NCBI RefSeq assembly: GCF_000190375.1
Contig: NZ_AEWG01000105.1
Location: 62,001-126,000 of the forward strand
DNA from: Rubrivivax benzoatilyticus JA2 = ATCC BAA-35
GTDB lineage: Bacteria > Pseudomonadota > Gammaproteobacteria > Burkholderiales > Burkholderiaceae_C
Length of the DNA stretch: 64,000 bases
Direction: 5' to 3'
Positions 33,548 through 45,483 of the stretch are shown here, one piece after another. The position numbers and the translations under genes are program-made. The notes beneath the pieces are model-generated. The model made no database searches. It worked only from the letters and a program-made list of their open reading frames with translations, and was not told the DNA's origin. Numbering within the stretch: position 1 is the stretch's first letter; each line of letters starts with the position of its first letter.

Positions 33548-35062
33548 ATGAATCCCGACACCCTGCTGGCGCTCAGCGCCGTCGAGCAACGCGCACTGAT
33601 CGGGCTCGGCGAGCTCTCTCCCGTCGAGTTGCTGGACGCCAGCATCGCGCGCATCGAAGCGCTGAACCCCGGCGTCAACGCCATCTGCGCCACCGACTTC
33701 GCGCGTGCCCGCGCCGCCGCCCGCGCCGCCGAGGCCGCGGGGGCGCGCGGCGAGCCGCTGCCGCTGCTGCACGGCCTGCCGCTGGGCGTGAAGGACCTGC
33801 TCGACACCGCCGGCCTGCTGACGACCTGCGGCAACACCGCGATGCGCGGCTACGTCCCGCGCGAGGACCACGCGCTGGTCGCCCGGCTGCGCGCGGCCGG
33901 CGCCATCGTCGTCTGCAAGACCAACACGCCGGACCTCGGCGCCGGCGCGAACACGCGCAACGCCGTCTGGGGCGCGACCGGCAACCCCTTCGACCCGGCG
34001 TGCAGCGCCGGCGGCTCGTCGGGCGGCAGCGCCGTCGCGCTGGCCACCGGCATGGTGTCGCTGGCCACCGGCTCGGACACCGGCGGCTCGCTGCGCATCC
34101 CCGCCGCGTGGAGCGGCGTCGTCGGCATGCGGCCCAGCCCTGGCCTGGTCGCCGACCCGGCGCGCACGCTGGGCTGGTCGCCGCTGCCGGTGCTCGGGCC
34201 GATGGGGCGCTGCGTCGCCGACACCGCGCTGATGCTGTCGGCGATGGTCGGGCTGGACCGGCGCGACCCGCTGTCCGTCGAGGTCTCGCCGTCGGCCTTC
34301 TGGCCGCTGCCCGAGTGCGACCCGTCGACGCTGCGCGTGGGCTTCTGCGAGGACTTCGGCGGCCTGCCGCTGGACCCGGCGATCCGCCGCGTGCTGCGCG
34401 CACGCGTGGCGGCGCTGGCGCCGCAGGTCGCCCGTGTGGAGCCGGTCGAACTGGACCTGGCCGACGCCGACCTGGCCTTCGACGTCGCGCGGGCCGAGGC
34501 CTTCGCCGCCGCGTTCGACGGTGTCGAGCCCGATCAGCTGGGCCCCAACCTGCGTGCCAACCTCGAGCTGGCGGGAGGCTGCACGCTCGCCGACCGGGCG
34601 CGTGCGCAGCGCGCGCAGACCCGCATCGCCCGGTCCTTCGCCGCGGCGCTGGAACGCCTGGACCTGATCGTCGCCCCGGTGCTGCCGGTGTCGCCGCCGC
34701 CGTGGACGCAGCTCTACGTCGAGCGCGTCGACGGCCGCCGGCTCGACACCTACTACCGCTGGCTGGCCTGCTGCTACGGCGTGACGCTGGCCGCCCACCC
34801 GGCGCTGGCGCTGCCCGCCGGGCGCGACGAAGCCGGCATGCCGTTCGCGCTGCAGCTCGTCGGCCGTCGCCACGGCGACGCCACGCTGCTCGCCCAGGCC
34901 GCGGCGCTCGAACGCATGCTCGCCGCCGACCCCGCCACCGCGCGCCCGCGCCCCGATCTTGCGCCGCTGGCCCGGCCGCGGCCCGAGCTGAAGGCCCTCG
35001 TCACCCACCCGCCGGTGCCCGAGGGCCTGCCCGGCAGCCCGGTTTTCGCGCCACCGGTCTGA
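33548..35062 (+). CDS. Amidase signature enzyme
   Basis: 504-residue amidase-signature hydrolase (GatA-like fold, stand-alone). The catalytic triad is Lys82 (GVKDLLD), Ser157 (AGGSSGGSA) and Ser181 (GSDTGGSLRIP), with GatA-like spacing. Substrate unknown; no gatB or gatC neighbours, so it is not the tRNA amidotransferase. It is framed by two REP-like GGGGTCAGGTC elements and no strong ribosome site precedes the ATG. Confidence 0.88.
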   Translation: MNPDTLLALSAVEQRALIGLGELSPVELLDASIARIEALNPGVNAICATDFARARAAARAAEAAGARGEPLPLLHGLPLGVKDLLDTAGLLTTCGNTAMRGYVPREDHALVARLRAAGAIVVCKTNTPDLGAGANTRNAVWGATGNPFDPACSAGGSSGGSAVALATGMVSLATGSDTGGSLRIPAAWSGVVGMRPSPGLVADPARTLGWSPLPVLGPMGRCVADTALMLSAMVGLDRRDPLSVEVSPSAFWPLPECDPSTLRVGFCEDFGGLPLDPAIRRVLRARVAALAPQVARVEPVELDLADADLAFDVARAEAFAAAFDGVEPDQLGPNLRANLELAGGCTLADRARAQRAQTRIARSFAAALERLDLIVAPVLPVSPPPWTQLYVERVDGRRLDTYYRWLACCYGVTLAAHPALALPAGRDEAGMPFALQLVGRRHGDATLLAQAAALERMLAADPATARPRPDLAPLARPRPELKALVTHPPVPEGLPGSPVFAPPV

Positions 35063-35076
35063 GCGCCGCTTTCGAC

Positions 35077-35129
35077 GGGGTCAGGTCTCGCTTTTGAACC
35101 CCCTCCCCGAAGGGACGCGCACTTCGGGG
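35077..35129 (+). repeat. Second REP-like element plus hairpin
   Basis: GGGGTCAGGTC recurs at 35077-35087, 15 bases after the amidase stop, with no complete inverted partner. A separate perfect stem CCCCGAAG / CTTCGGGG (35105-35112 with 35122-35129) follows and may terminate the amidase transcript. The rest of the gap to the next gene (35130-35216) holds no recognisable feature except an AGGAGG-type ribosome site. Confidence 0.5.
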
Positions 35130-35216
35130 GGATGGCGCGGCGGCGGCAGGCCGCGTCACGGACGCTTCACGACGCCTGGATAGCGTGCCGCCCCATCACC
35201 TGAGGAGGGGCGTGAT

Positions 35217-38012
<2,796 letters not shown>

Positions 38013-38026
38013 ACCTGGAGACCTGG

Positions 38027-38557
38027 ATGACCCGCCAACTCTTGTCGGCCGCGGCGCTGGCCGCCACGCTGTTCGCCGGCCTGGCCGCCCCCGCGCAGGC
38101 CGCGCTCTATCGCATCGACGGCGCCGTCGACTACGGCCCGCTGGACGGCAGCACGATCAGCGGCAGCGTCGGCTTCGAGGACCCGGCGGCCGGTTACGAC
38201 GGCAGCCTCGAACTGAACAGCTTCACGCTGGACTTCGCCGGCCACCGCTACACGCTGGACATGGCCGATGCCGACATCCTGCCGCTGGCCTGGTTCTCGG
38301 CCGGCAGCCTGCTCGGTGTGGACCTGTCGTTCGTCACCGGCGACCCGTTCGTGCAGCCGCTGCTGCAGCTCGTCGCCGGCTTCGGTTCGGCCAGCGAAGC
38401 CCGGTTGGCTTACGACACCACCGGCGCCGGCACCGAAGGCTTCGGCAGCCTCGTGTTCACGGAGGTGACGCAGGACGTGCCCGAGCCGGCCGGTCCGGCG
38501 CTGGTGATGGCCGCGCTGGCCGCGGCGGCGCTGGCGCGCCGCCGTCGGCCTGCCTGA
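38027..38557 (+). CDS. PEP-CTERM sorting-domain protein
   Basis: 176-residue exported protein. It has an N-terminal signal peptide (LLSAAALAATLFAGLAAPAQA) and a C-terminal VPEP motif, one hydrophobic helix and an Arg cluster (ALARRRRPA): the PEP-CTERM tripartite signal handled by exosortase. The middle is a beta-rich region without recognised domain. The exosortase itself is not in the window. Probably co-transcribed with the nuclease gene. A surface or exopolysaccharide-associated role is inferred from the sorting signal. Confidence 0.82.
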   Translation: MTRQLLSAAALAATLFAGLAAPAQAALYRIDGAVDYGPLDGSTISGSVGFEDPAAGYDGSLELNSFTLDFAGHRYTLDMADADILPLAWFSAGSLLGVDLSFVTGDPFVQPLLQLVAGFGSASEARLAYDTTGAGTEGFGSLVFTEVTQDVPEPAGPALVMAALAAAALARRRRPA

Positions 38558-38564
38558 GCGGCGT

Positions 38565-39602
38565 TTACTTGCGCGCCGCGATCGCCTTCTCGGCGGCGTC
38601 GACCAGGTCGCTGCCGATCTGCTTCTTCCACTTGTCGTAGACCGGGCGCGTGGCCTTCACGAAGGCCTCGCGTTCGGCCGGCGTCAGCTTGGTCACCGTG
38701 ACGCCGAGCGCGCCGATCTCCTTGAGCAGCGGCTGGTCGGCCTCGACGACGCCCTTGCGCGCGATCGCGATCTGCTGCTTGCCGGCGTCGATGGCGGCCT
38801 GGCGCACGATGGCCTGGTCGGCCGGCGTCCAGCTCTTCCAGACGTCCTTGTTGACGACGAAGATCAGCGGGTCGGCGACGTAGCCCCAGAGCGTCAGATG
38901 CTTCTGGCCGACGGTGTGCAGCTTGGCCGCGGTGAAGATCGACAGCGGGTTCTCCTGGCCGTCGACGGCGCCCGAGGCCAGTGCCGGCTGGGCGTCGGCC
39001 CAGCTCATCTGCGTCGGGTTGGCGCCCAGCGCGGTGAAGGTGTCCAGGAACAGCGGCGAGCCGACGACGCGGATCTTCATGCCCTTCAGGTCGGCCGGCG
39101 TGTGGATCGGCTTCTTGCTGTTGCTGATCTCGCGCGTGCCGTTCTCGCCCCAGGCCAGCGGCAGCGCGCCGGCGCGGTCGATGGCCTGGAAGATCTGCTG
39201 GCCGACCGCGCCTTGCGTCAGCGCGTCCAGCGCCGCGTGGTCGGGCATCAGGAAGGGCATCGAGAACAGGTTCAGCTGCTTGACCTGCGGCGACCAGTTG
39301 ATCGTCGAGCCGACCGCGAGGTCGATGACGCCCTGGCGGATCGCCGGGAACTCGCGCGTCTGGTCGCCGGCCACCAGCGAGGTGCCCGGATACAGCTTGA
39401 TGTTGATGCGGCCCTGCGTGCGCTCGCGCACGAGATTCGCCCAGATCTCGCCGCCCTTGCCCCAGGGGAAGGCGGTGCCGAGCACCAGGCTCATGCGGTA
39501 CTCGGCCTTGTAGCCGGGCGGCAGCGCGGTCTGGGCGCTGGCGACACCGGCGGCGGCCAGCGCGCAGGCGGCCAGCGTGAACTTCAGGAACGTTCGTTTC
39601 AT
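38565..39602 (-). CDS. dctP: TRAP transporter substrate-binding protein DctP
   Basis: 345-residue periplasmic binding protein of a TRAP (DctPQM) importer. A signal peptide (FTLAACALAAAGVASAQ) is followed by the DctP fold, with DLKGMKIRVVGSPLFLDTFTALGANPTQM and SWADAQPALASGAVDGQENPL carrying the conserved Arg that binds the carboxylate of the ligand. Substrate likely an organic acid. It is third in the operon dctQ-dctM-dctP. Confidence 0.92.
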   Translation of the reverse strand: MKRTFLKFTLAACALAAAGVASAQTALPPGYKAEYRMSLVLGTAFPWGKGGEIWANLVRERTQGRINIKLYPGTSLVAGDQTREFPAIRQGVIDLAVGSTINWSPQVKQLNLFSMPFLMPDHAALDALTQGAVGQQIFQAIDRAGALPLAWGENGTREISNSKKPIHTPADLKGMKIRVVGSPLFLDTFTALGANPTQMSWADAQPALASGAVDGQENPLSIFTAAKLHTVGQKHLTLWGYVADPLIFVVNKDVWKSWTPADQAIVRQAAIDAGKQQIAIARKGVVEADQPLLKEIGALGVTVTKLTPAEREAFVKATRPVYDKWKKQIGSDLVDAAEKAIAARK

Positions 39603-39627
39603 CGTCGTCTTCTCCTCGGGACAGGGA

Positions 39628-40926
39628 TCAATAACCCAGCTGCGCCGGCAGCCACAGCGCGAGCTGGGGCCACACGATCACCGCGACCATCACCATGAAC
39701 ATCGCCAGCAGCATCCAGCCGACCCAGCGCACGGTCTCCTCCATGCGCACGCCGGCGATGCGGCAGGACACCATCAGGTTCACCGCCAGCGGCGGCGTGA
39801 ACTGGCCCAGCGCCACCTTCAGCGTCAGCAGCACGCCGAACCACACCGGATCCCACTGGTAGTGGGTCATGATGGGCTGCAGCAGCGGCACGAAGATCAG
39901 GAAGATCGAGACCCCGTCGAGGAACATCCCGACGACGATCAACATCAGGATCAGCAGCGACAGCACGCCGTACTCGCCGAGCCCGGAGTTGACGATCGCG
40001 TTCGTCAGCGGGTCGATGACGCCCATCGTCGACAGCGAGTAGGCGAAGATGCCCGCCAGCGCGACGACGAACAGGATCACCGCCGACAGCTCGCCGGACT
40101 CGCGCAGGATCGGCGCCAGGTCGCGCAGCGCGATCGTGCGGTGGATGAAGACGCCGACGAACAGGCCGTAGAACACCGCGACGACGGCGGCCTCGGTCGG
40201 CGTGAACCAGCCGGCGCGCATGCCGCCGAGGATCAGCACCGGCGCGAACAGGCCCCAGCTCGCCTCGCGCAGGCTGGCCCAGAACGGCGGGCGCGGCAGC
40301 GTGGCCTCGGCGGCGCCCATGCCGTGTTTGCGCGCCAGCCACACCGCCGGCAGGATCAGCGCGATGCCGGCCAGGATGCCGGGCACCATGCCGGCGGCGA
40401 ACAGCGCCGGCACCGACGCGCCCGAGACCAGCACCGAGTAGACGATGAAGGCGACGCTGGGCGGGATCAGGATGTCGGTGGCCGCCGCGGCGCCGACGAC
40501 GCTGGCCGAGAACGACGCCGGGTAGCCGGCGCGCGCCATCGCCGCGATCATCACGCCGCCGACGGCCGCGGCGTTGGCCGGGCCCGAACCCGAGATGCCG
40601 CCGAGGAACATCGCGACGACGATCGCCACCAGCGGCAGCATGCCGGGGCCGCGGCCGACGATCGCGATGGCGAAGTTCACCAGCCGCAGCGCGACGCCGG
40701 AGCGGTCGAAGATCGAGCCGACGAGCACGAACATCGGGATCGCCAGCAGCGGGTACTTGCCCAGCCCGGCAAAGAAGTTCTGCGGCACCGCCAGCAGCCC
40801 GAACCACTGCGTGTCCAGGTTGGCCAGCGCGATCGCCGCGGTGCCGGCCAGCCCGAGCGCGACGCCGATCGGCACGCCGAGGAACATCAGCGCCAGGAAG
40901 CCGACGAAGAGCAGCGTCGGGATCAT
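39628..40926 (-). CDS. dctM: TRAP transporter large permease DctM
   Basis: 432-residue inner-membrane protein with about 12 helices, the ion-coupled translocation subunit. Signatures include FVLVGSIFDRSGVALRLVNF, GGISGSGPANAAAVGGVMI and GMFLDGVSIFLIFVPLLQPI. Its start overlaps the dctQ stop by four bases. Confidence 0.93.
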   Translation of the reverse strand: MIPTLLFVGFLALMFLGVPIGVALGLAGTAAIALANLDTQWFGLLAVPQNFFAGLGKYPLLAIPMFVLVGSIFDRSGVALRLVNFAIAIVGRGPGMLPLVAIVVAMFLGGISGSGPANAAAVGGVMIAAMARAGYPASFSASVVGAAAATDILIPPSVAFIVYSVLVSGASVPALFAAGMVPGILAGIALILPAVWLARKHGMGAAEATLPRPPFWASLREASWGLFAPVLILGGMRAGWFTPTEAAVVAVFYGLFVGVFIHRTIALRDLAPILRESGELSAVILFVVALAGIFAYSLSTMGVIDPLTNAIVNSGLGEYGVLSLLILMLIVVGMFLDGVSIFLIFVPLLQPIMTHYQWDPVWFGVLLTLKVALGQFTPPLAVNLMVSCRIAGVRMEETVRWVGWMLLAMFMVMVAVIVWPQLALWLPAQLGY

Positions 40927-41456
40927 CGCCCGGCCTCCTCGTCACCGTCACGCTCGCGCCCGCGGCGCACGAACAGCCCCAGCGCACGCCCGGCGATCAC
41001 CACCGAGAGGATGGGCAGCCAGATCGAGTACCACCACTGCGGCACGCCGATGCCCGGCGAGGTCTCCTCCCACTGCACGTGGTCCCAGACGATGCGCGCC
41101 GACAGCACCGCCATGATCGCGAACAGCAGCGCCACCATCAGCGCGCCGAAACGCGCCAGCGCACGCTGGCGCCGCGGCGGCCCGGCGTCGGCGAAGACCT
41201 CGATGCGGATGTGCCGGTTGCGCGCCACCGCCGCCGAGCCGGCGACCAGCGCCAGCACGATCATCAGGAAGACCGAGATCTCCTCGGTCCAGGCGAAGGA
41301 CTGGTCGGTGAAGTAGCGCACCAGCACGTTGGCGAAGGTGATCAGCGCGAGCGCCGCCATGACGGCGACGGTGAGCCAGTCCTCGATCTTCAGCGGCACG
41401 GCCGTCTTTTCATCGGGCGTGGCGGGATCGGGCGGCAGTTCTGAAGGCGAGGACAT
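40923..41456 (-). CDS. dctQ: TRAP transporter small permease DctQ
   Basis: 177-residue inner-membrane protein with four helices, pairing with DctM. FTDQSFAWTEEISVFLMIVLALVAGSAAVARNRHIRIEVF (in parts) is the DctQ signature. It is the first gene of the operon; a long structured leader precedes it. Confidence 0.92.
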   Translation of the reverse strand: MSSPSELPPDPATPDEKTAVPLKIEDWLTVAVMAALALITFANVLVRYFTDQSFAWTEEISVFLMIVLALVAGSAAVARNRHIRIEVFADAGPPRRQRALARFGALMVALLFAIMAVLSARIVWDHVQWEETSPGIGVPQWWYSIWLPILSVVIAGRALGLFVRRGRERDGDEEAGR

Positions 41457-41574
41457 CGGGGGCGACGGCGCAGAAAGCGAAAGCCGGCGCGCGCCGGACG
41501 GCGCCGCCGGGGTGCACCGGGGACGCGAGCGCGGGGGTAGGCTCGCGGCGGCTCGCGGCGAGGGCCGCGGCCGT

Positions 41575-41633
41575 AGCGAAGACGGCGGGCCTGGTGCGGC
41601 CCGCGTGCGCCGCGGTGTCGCGGCGTCTTCGCT
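41575..41633 (-). promoter_or_regulatory. Structured leader of the TRAP operon (three-way junction)
   Basis: The 200-base region upstream of dctQ contains a perfect 10-bp outer inverted repeat, AGCGAAGACG (41575-41584) and CGTCTTCGCT (41624-41633). Inside are two further hairpins: GCGGGCC/GGCCCGC (41585-41604) and CCGCG/CGCGG around GTGT. Together they form a three-way junction. This is directly visible; a regulatory role is inferred. Confidence 0.5.
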
Positions 41634-41664
41634 CCCGGTTCATCCGTCGTGGGGACGAGGCGCC

Positions 41665-41670
41665 ATTGTA
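41665..41670 (-). promoter_or_regulatory. -10-like box upstream of the TRAP operon
   Basis: TACAAT on the minus strand, about 210 bases before dctQ, ahead of the structured leader. No convincing -35 box is visible, since the sequence before it is GC-rich hairpin (41681-41697) at the end of the hydrolase gene. Confidence 0.35.
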
Positions 41671-41703
41671 GGAGCCTGGGGCCGGCGCGCCGCCGGCGCC
41701 GGC

Positions 41704-42510
41704 TCAATCGAGCAGCGCGCGCAGTGCCGCGAGCACGCCGTCGGGCGCCTCGGCCATCAGCGAATGGCCGGCCGGCAGCGTCGTCACCGTCGCGCGCAGC
41801 GCCTCGCCGAGTTCACGCGCCGCACGCGGCGGTGTCATCGAGTCGCGCCGGCCCAGCACCAGCGCCGCCGGGCAGCGCACGGCCGCCGCGGCCTGCAGGC
41901 CGCCGGCATAGGCGTCGCAGATCGCGAAGTCGTGCGCGAAGAGGTTCAGCCCGCCGGCTTCGGCCTGGCCCTGCATCCGGCGCATCAGCGCGCGCTGGCC
42001 GCCGTGCAGCCAGGCGCCGGGTGCCGGGAACGAAGGTTTGGCGGCGATCGTCGACAGCGAGAAGGTGTTGACCAGGTCGATCGCCGCTTGCGGCGTCTCG
42101 CGTGCGGTCGCCAGCAGCGCCGGGCTGACCTTCATCGGGAACGCGGTGCCGATCAGGCCCAGCTGCGTGATGCGCTCGGGGGCGCGTGCCGCGGCCTCCA
42201 GCGCGATCAGCGAGCCCAGGCTGTGGCCGACGATGGCCGCGCGCTCGACGCCGGCGGCGTCGAGCAGCGCCAGCAGGCCGTCGGCGGCGGCTTCGACGCT
42301 GGCCGGCGGCGGCCCCTCGCTGCGGCCGTGGCCGGGCAGGTCGACGGCCAGCACCGAGCGGCCGTGGTGCGCGAACCAGCGCGCCAGCAGCGTCCAGACG
42401 CTGTGGTCGTTGAGCGCGCCGTGCACGAAGACGACGCAGGGCAGGGCGGGGTCGAACTCGACGCCGCCGGTGTAGGCGTACAGCGTGTGGCCGTTGACGA
42501 CGAGCTTCAT
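41704..42510 (-). CDS. Alpha/beta hydrolase
   Basis: 268-residue alpha/beta-fold hydrolase. The oxyanion motif FVHGALNDHS, nucleophile elbow GHSLGS and late acid/His region (VLGRRDSMTPP, AGHSLMAEAPD) are intact, so it is probably catalytic. Substrate unknown. The start codon overlaps the stop of metY by four bases, so both are in one operon, which might hint at a thioester or lactone side activity, though this is not shown. Confidence 0.85.
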   Translation of the reverse strand: MKLVVNGHTLYAYTGGVEFDPALPCVVFVHGALNDHSVWTLLARWFAHHGRSVLAVDLPGHGRSEGPPPASVEAAADGLLALLDAAGVERAAIVGHSLGSLIALEAAARAPERITQLGLIGTAFPMKVSPALLATARETPQAAIDLVNTFSLSTIAAKPSFPAPGAWLHGGQRALMRRMQGQAEAGGLNLFAHDFAICDAYAGGLQAAAAVRCPAALVLGRRDSMTPPRAARELGEALRATVTTLPAGHSLMAEAPDGVLAALRALLD

Positions 42511-43805
42511 GCCGCACGCTCCGCGGCCTTCAGCGCCCGCTTCAGGTCCTCGATCAGGTCGGCCGGGTCTTCGAGCCCGATCGACAGCCGCACCGTGCCC
42601 GGCCCGATGCCGGCGGCGGCCAGCGCCGCGTCGTCCATGCGGAAGTGCGTCGTCGACGCCGGGTGGATGACGAGCGAGCGGCAGTCGCCGACGTTGGCCA
42701 GGTGGGAGAAGATCTGCAGCGCCTCGATGAAGGCCTGGCCCTGGCGGCGGCTGCCGCGCAGGTCGACGCTGAACACCGAGCCGCAGCCGCGCGGCAGCAG
42801 GCGCTTCGCCAGTTCGTGGCTCGGGTGCCCCGGCAGATCGGGGTGTCGAACCCGTTCGACGAAGGGCTGGCCGGCCAGGAACTCGGCGACGCGGCGTGCG
42901 TTGTCGACGTGGCGCGCCATGCGCAGCGGCAGCGTCTCCAGCCCCTGCAGCACCAGCCACGCGGTGTGCGGGCTCATGCAGGCGCCGAAGTCGCGCAGGC
43001 CTTCGCGGCGCGCGCGCAGCAGGAAGGCGGCGACCGTGCTCTCCTCGCTGAAGACCATGCCGTGAAAGCCCGCGTAGGGCTCGGTCAGCTCGGGGAAACG
43101 CCCCGAGGCCTCCCAGTCGAAGCTGCCGCCGTCGACCAGCACGCCGCCGACGACGGTGCCGTGGCCGGACAGGAACTTGGTCGCCGAGTGGAAGACGAGG
43201 TCGGCACCGTGATCGAAGGGCCGGATCAGCCAGGGCGTGGTGAAGGTCGAGTCGACGAGCAGCGGCAGCCCGGCGTCGTGCGCGACGGCGGCCACCGCCG
43301 GGATGTCGAGCACGTCGAGCCCCGGGTTGCCGAGTGTCTCGCCGAACAGCAGCCGGGTGTTCGGCCGGATCGCTGCGCGCCAGGCGGCTACGTCGCCGGG
43401 ATCGACGAAGCTCGTCTCGATGCCGAAACGCGGCAGCGTGTAAGCCAGCAGGTTGTGCGAGCCGCCATACAGCGCGCGCGAGGCGACGACATGGCTGCCG
43501 GCACCGGCAATCGTCGTGATCGCCAGGTGAAGCGCGGCCTGGCCGCTGGCCGTGGCGATCGCGCCGACGCCGCCTTCGAGCGCCGCCATGCGCTCCTCGA
43601 AGACCGCCGTCGTCGGGTTGCTGATGCGGCTGTAGACGTGGCCCGAACGTTCCTGGTCGAAGAGCGCGGCGGCACCTTCGGCGCTGTCGAAGACGAAGCT
43701 CGTCGTCAGGTGGATCGGCACCGCGCGGGCGCCGGTGGCGGGGTCGGGTGCGGCGCCGGCATGCAGCGCCAGCGTGTCGAAACCAGGGTCGGCGGGACCG
43801 GCCAT
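42507..43805 (-). CDS. O-acetylhomoserine/O-succinylhomoserine sulfhydrylase
   Basis: 432-residue PLP enzyme of the Cys/Met metabolism family. It uses sulfide and an activated homoserine to make homocysteine for methionine synthesis. The PLP lysine is Lys210 in SATKFLSGHGTVVGG; SRISNPTTAVFEERMAALEG and PGNP-like GETLGNPGLDVLDI are typical. The length and the sequence favour the MetY/MetZ group; the acetyl- versus succinyl-homoserine choice cannot be made from sequence by eye. Confidence 0.88.
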   Translation of the reverse strand: MAGPADPGFDTLALHAGAAPDPATGARAVPIHLTTSFVFDSAEGAAALFDQERSGHVYSRISNPTTAVFEERMAALEGGVGAIATASGQAALHLAITTIAGAGSHVVASRALYGGSHNLLAYTLPRFGIETSFVDPGDVAAWRAAIRPNTRLLFGETLGNPGLDVLDIPAVAAVAHDAGLPLLVDSTFTTPWLIRPFDHGADLVFHSATKFLSGHGTVVGGVLVDGGSFDWEASGRFPELTEPYAGFHGMVFSEESTVAAFLLRARREGLRDFGACMSPHTAWLVLQGLETLPLRMARHVDNARRVAEFLAGQPFVERVRHPDLPGHPSHELAKRLLPRGCGSVFSVDLRGSRRQGQAFIEALQIFSHLANVGDCRSLVIHPASTTHFRMDDAALAAAGIGPGTVRLSIGLEDPADLIEDLKRALKAAERAA

Positions 43806-43845
43806 GACGGACCTTCCACAGGGGGGATGGCGCCGGATTGTGGGC

Positions 43846-43851
43846 TATATT
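43846..43851 (+). promoter_or_regulatory. -10 box giving a probable leaderless CBS mRNA
   Basis: TATATT ends seven bases before the ATG at 43858, so transcription would begin at or near the A of the start codon. No Shine-Dalgarno sequence is present between them. No good -35 box is seen. Confidence 0.45.
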
Positions 43852-43857
43852 GCCCGC

Positions 43858-44319
43858 ATGAAAGTCACCGACATCCTGCGCGTCAAGGGCAACACGACGT
43901 ACACGGTTTCGCCGGACCAGCTGCTCGCCGAGGCGATGAAATCGATGTCCGAATTCGACGTCGGCTCGCTGGTCGTGATGGAGCACGGCGACCTCGTCGG
44001 CATGCTGACCTTCCGCGAGGTGATCTCGGCGGTCGTCGAATGCCACGGCAACGTCGGCACGCGCCACGTTCGCTCGGTGATGGACGACGCGCCGCTGACC
44101 TGCACGCCCGAGACCAACATCGACGAGGTGCGCCGCATGATGCTGCTGCGCCACGCGCGCTACATGCCGGTGCTCGACCACGGCACGCTGATGGGCGTGA
44201 TCTCGTTCTACGACGTCGCCAAGTCGGTGGTCGACGCGCAGGACTTCGAGAACCGCATGCTGAAGGCCTACATCAAGGACTGGCCCGAGGAAGACACGCC
44301 GGCGCAGCCGGCGGCCTGA
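43858..44319 (+). CDS. Tandem CBS-domain protein
   Basis: 153-residue protein made of two CBS domains (about residues 8-62 and 73-130), forming a Bateman module that binds adenine nucleotides. FDVGSLVVMEHGDLVGMLTFRE and YMPVLDHGTLMGVISFYDVAK are the core repeats. No enzyme or channel domain is attached. Usually a regulator or energy sensor; partner unknown. The start is the only ATG compatible with CBS alignment. Confidence 0.9.
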   Translation: MKVTDILRVKGNTTYTVSPDQLLAEAMKSMSEFDVGSLVVMEHGDLVGMLTFREVISAVVECHGNVGTRHVRSVMDDAPLTCTPETNIDEVRRMMLLRHARYMPVLDHGTLMGVISFYDVAKSVVDAQDFENRMLKAYIKDWPEEDTPAQPAA

Positions 44320-44342
44320 GCGGCCGGCCGGGGGCCCCCGCA

Positions 44343-44348
44343 TAGAAT
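44343..44348 (+). promoter_or_regulatory. -10 box upstream of aroC
   Basis: TAGAAT, 25 bases before the aroC start; a transcript would begin near 44355, giving a 5' leader of about 20 bases. The CGGCCGGGGGCCCCCGC segment before it is GC-rich and offers no clear -35. Confidence 0.4.
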
Positions 44349-44373
44349 CCGCTGCCCCCAACGCAGCGTTCCC

Positions 44374-45483
44374 ATGTCCGGCAGCACCCTCGGCGAACTC
44401 TTTCGCGTCACCAACTTCGGCGAGAGCCACGGCCCGGCGATCGGCTGCGTCATCGACGGCTGCCCGCCCGGCCTGGAACTGTCGGAAGCCGACATCCAGC
44501 CCGAGCTCGACCGCCGCCGCCCGGGCACCAGCCGCCACGTCACGCAGCGCCAGGAAGCCGACCGGGTGCAGATCCTGTCGGGCGTCTACGAAGGCCGCAC
44601 CACCGGCACGCCGATCGCGCTGCTGATCCCCAACACCGACCAGCGCAGCAAGGACTACGGCAACCTGCTGGACACCTTCCGCCCCGGGCACGCCGACTAC
44701 GCCTATTGGCGCAAGTACGGCCTGCGCGACCCGCGCGGCGGCGGCCGCTCGTCGGCACGCACGACGGCGTCGACGGTGGCCGCCGGCGCCGTCGCGCGCA
44801 AGTGGCTGAAGGAACGCCACGGCTGCACGTTCACCGGCTGGATGAGCGCGCTCGGCGAGATCGAGATCCCGTTCGAGGACGAGCGCCACATCGGCGCCAA
44901 CGACTTCTTCGCCGCCAACACCCGCGACATCCCGCGCCTGGAGGCCTACATGGACGCGCTGCGCAAGGCCGGCGACTCCTGCGGCGCGCGCATCGAGGTC
45001 CGTGCGCGCGGCGTGCCGGCCGGCCTGGGCGAGCCGCTCTATGACCGCCTGGACGCCGACATCGCGCACGCGATGATGGGCCTCAACGCCGTCAAGGGCG
45101 TCGAGATCGGCGCCGGCTTCGCCTGCGTCGCCCAGCGCGGCAGCGAACACGGCGACGAGCTGACGCCCGAAGGTTTCGCCAGCAACCACGCCGGCGGCGT
45201 GCTCGGCGGCATCTCGACCGGGCAGGAGATCGTCGTGCGCCTGGCGATCAAGCCGACGAGCTCGATCCGCATCGCACGCGCCTCGATCGACCGTGCCGGC
45301 CAGCCGACGACGGTCGAGACCCACGGCCGCCACGACCCCTGCGTCGGCATCCGCGCGACGCCGATCGCCGAGGCGCTGCTGGCGCTGGTGGTGATGGACC
45401 ACGTGCTGCGCCAGCGTGCGCAGTGCGGCGACGTCGAGCTGCCGATCCCGCCGATCCCCGCGGCCCGGCCGGCCGGCGCTTGA
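44374..45483 (+). CDS. aroC: Chorismate synthase
   Basis: Last shikimate-pathway enzyme, converting EPSP to chorismate with reduced FMN, 369 residues. Start [32 protein letters not shown] (in parts) and [34 protein letters not shown] and [27 protein letters not shown] (in parts) are diagnostic. The stop overlaps the TTG start of the MFS gene. Confidence 0.97.
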   Translation: MSGSTLGELFRVTNFGESHGPAIGCVIDGCPPGLELSEADIQPELDRRRPGTSRHVTQRQEADRVQILSGVYEGRTTGTPIALLIPNTDQRSKDYGNLLDTFRPGHADYAYWRKYGLRDPRGGGRSSARTTASTVAAGAVARKWLKERHGCTFTGWMSALGEIEIPFEDERHIGANDFFAANTRDIPRLEAYMDALRKAGDSCGARIEVRARGVPAGLGEPLYDRLDADIAHAMMGLNAVKGVEIGAGFACVAQRGSEHGDELTPEGFASNHAGGVLGGISTGQEIVVRLAIKPTSSIRIARASIDRAGQPTTVETHGRHDPCVGIRATPIAEALLALVVMDHVLRQRAQCGDVELPIPPIPAARPAGA

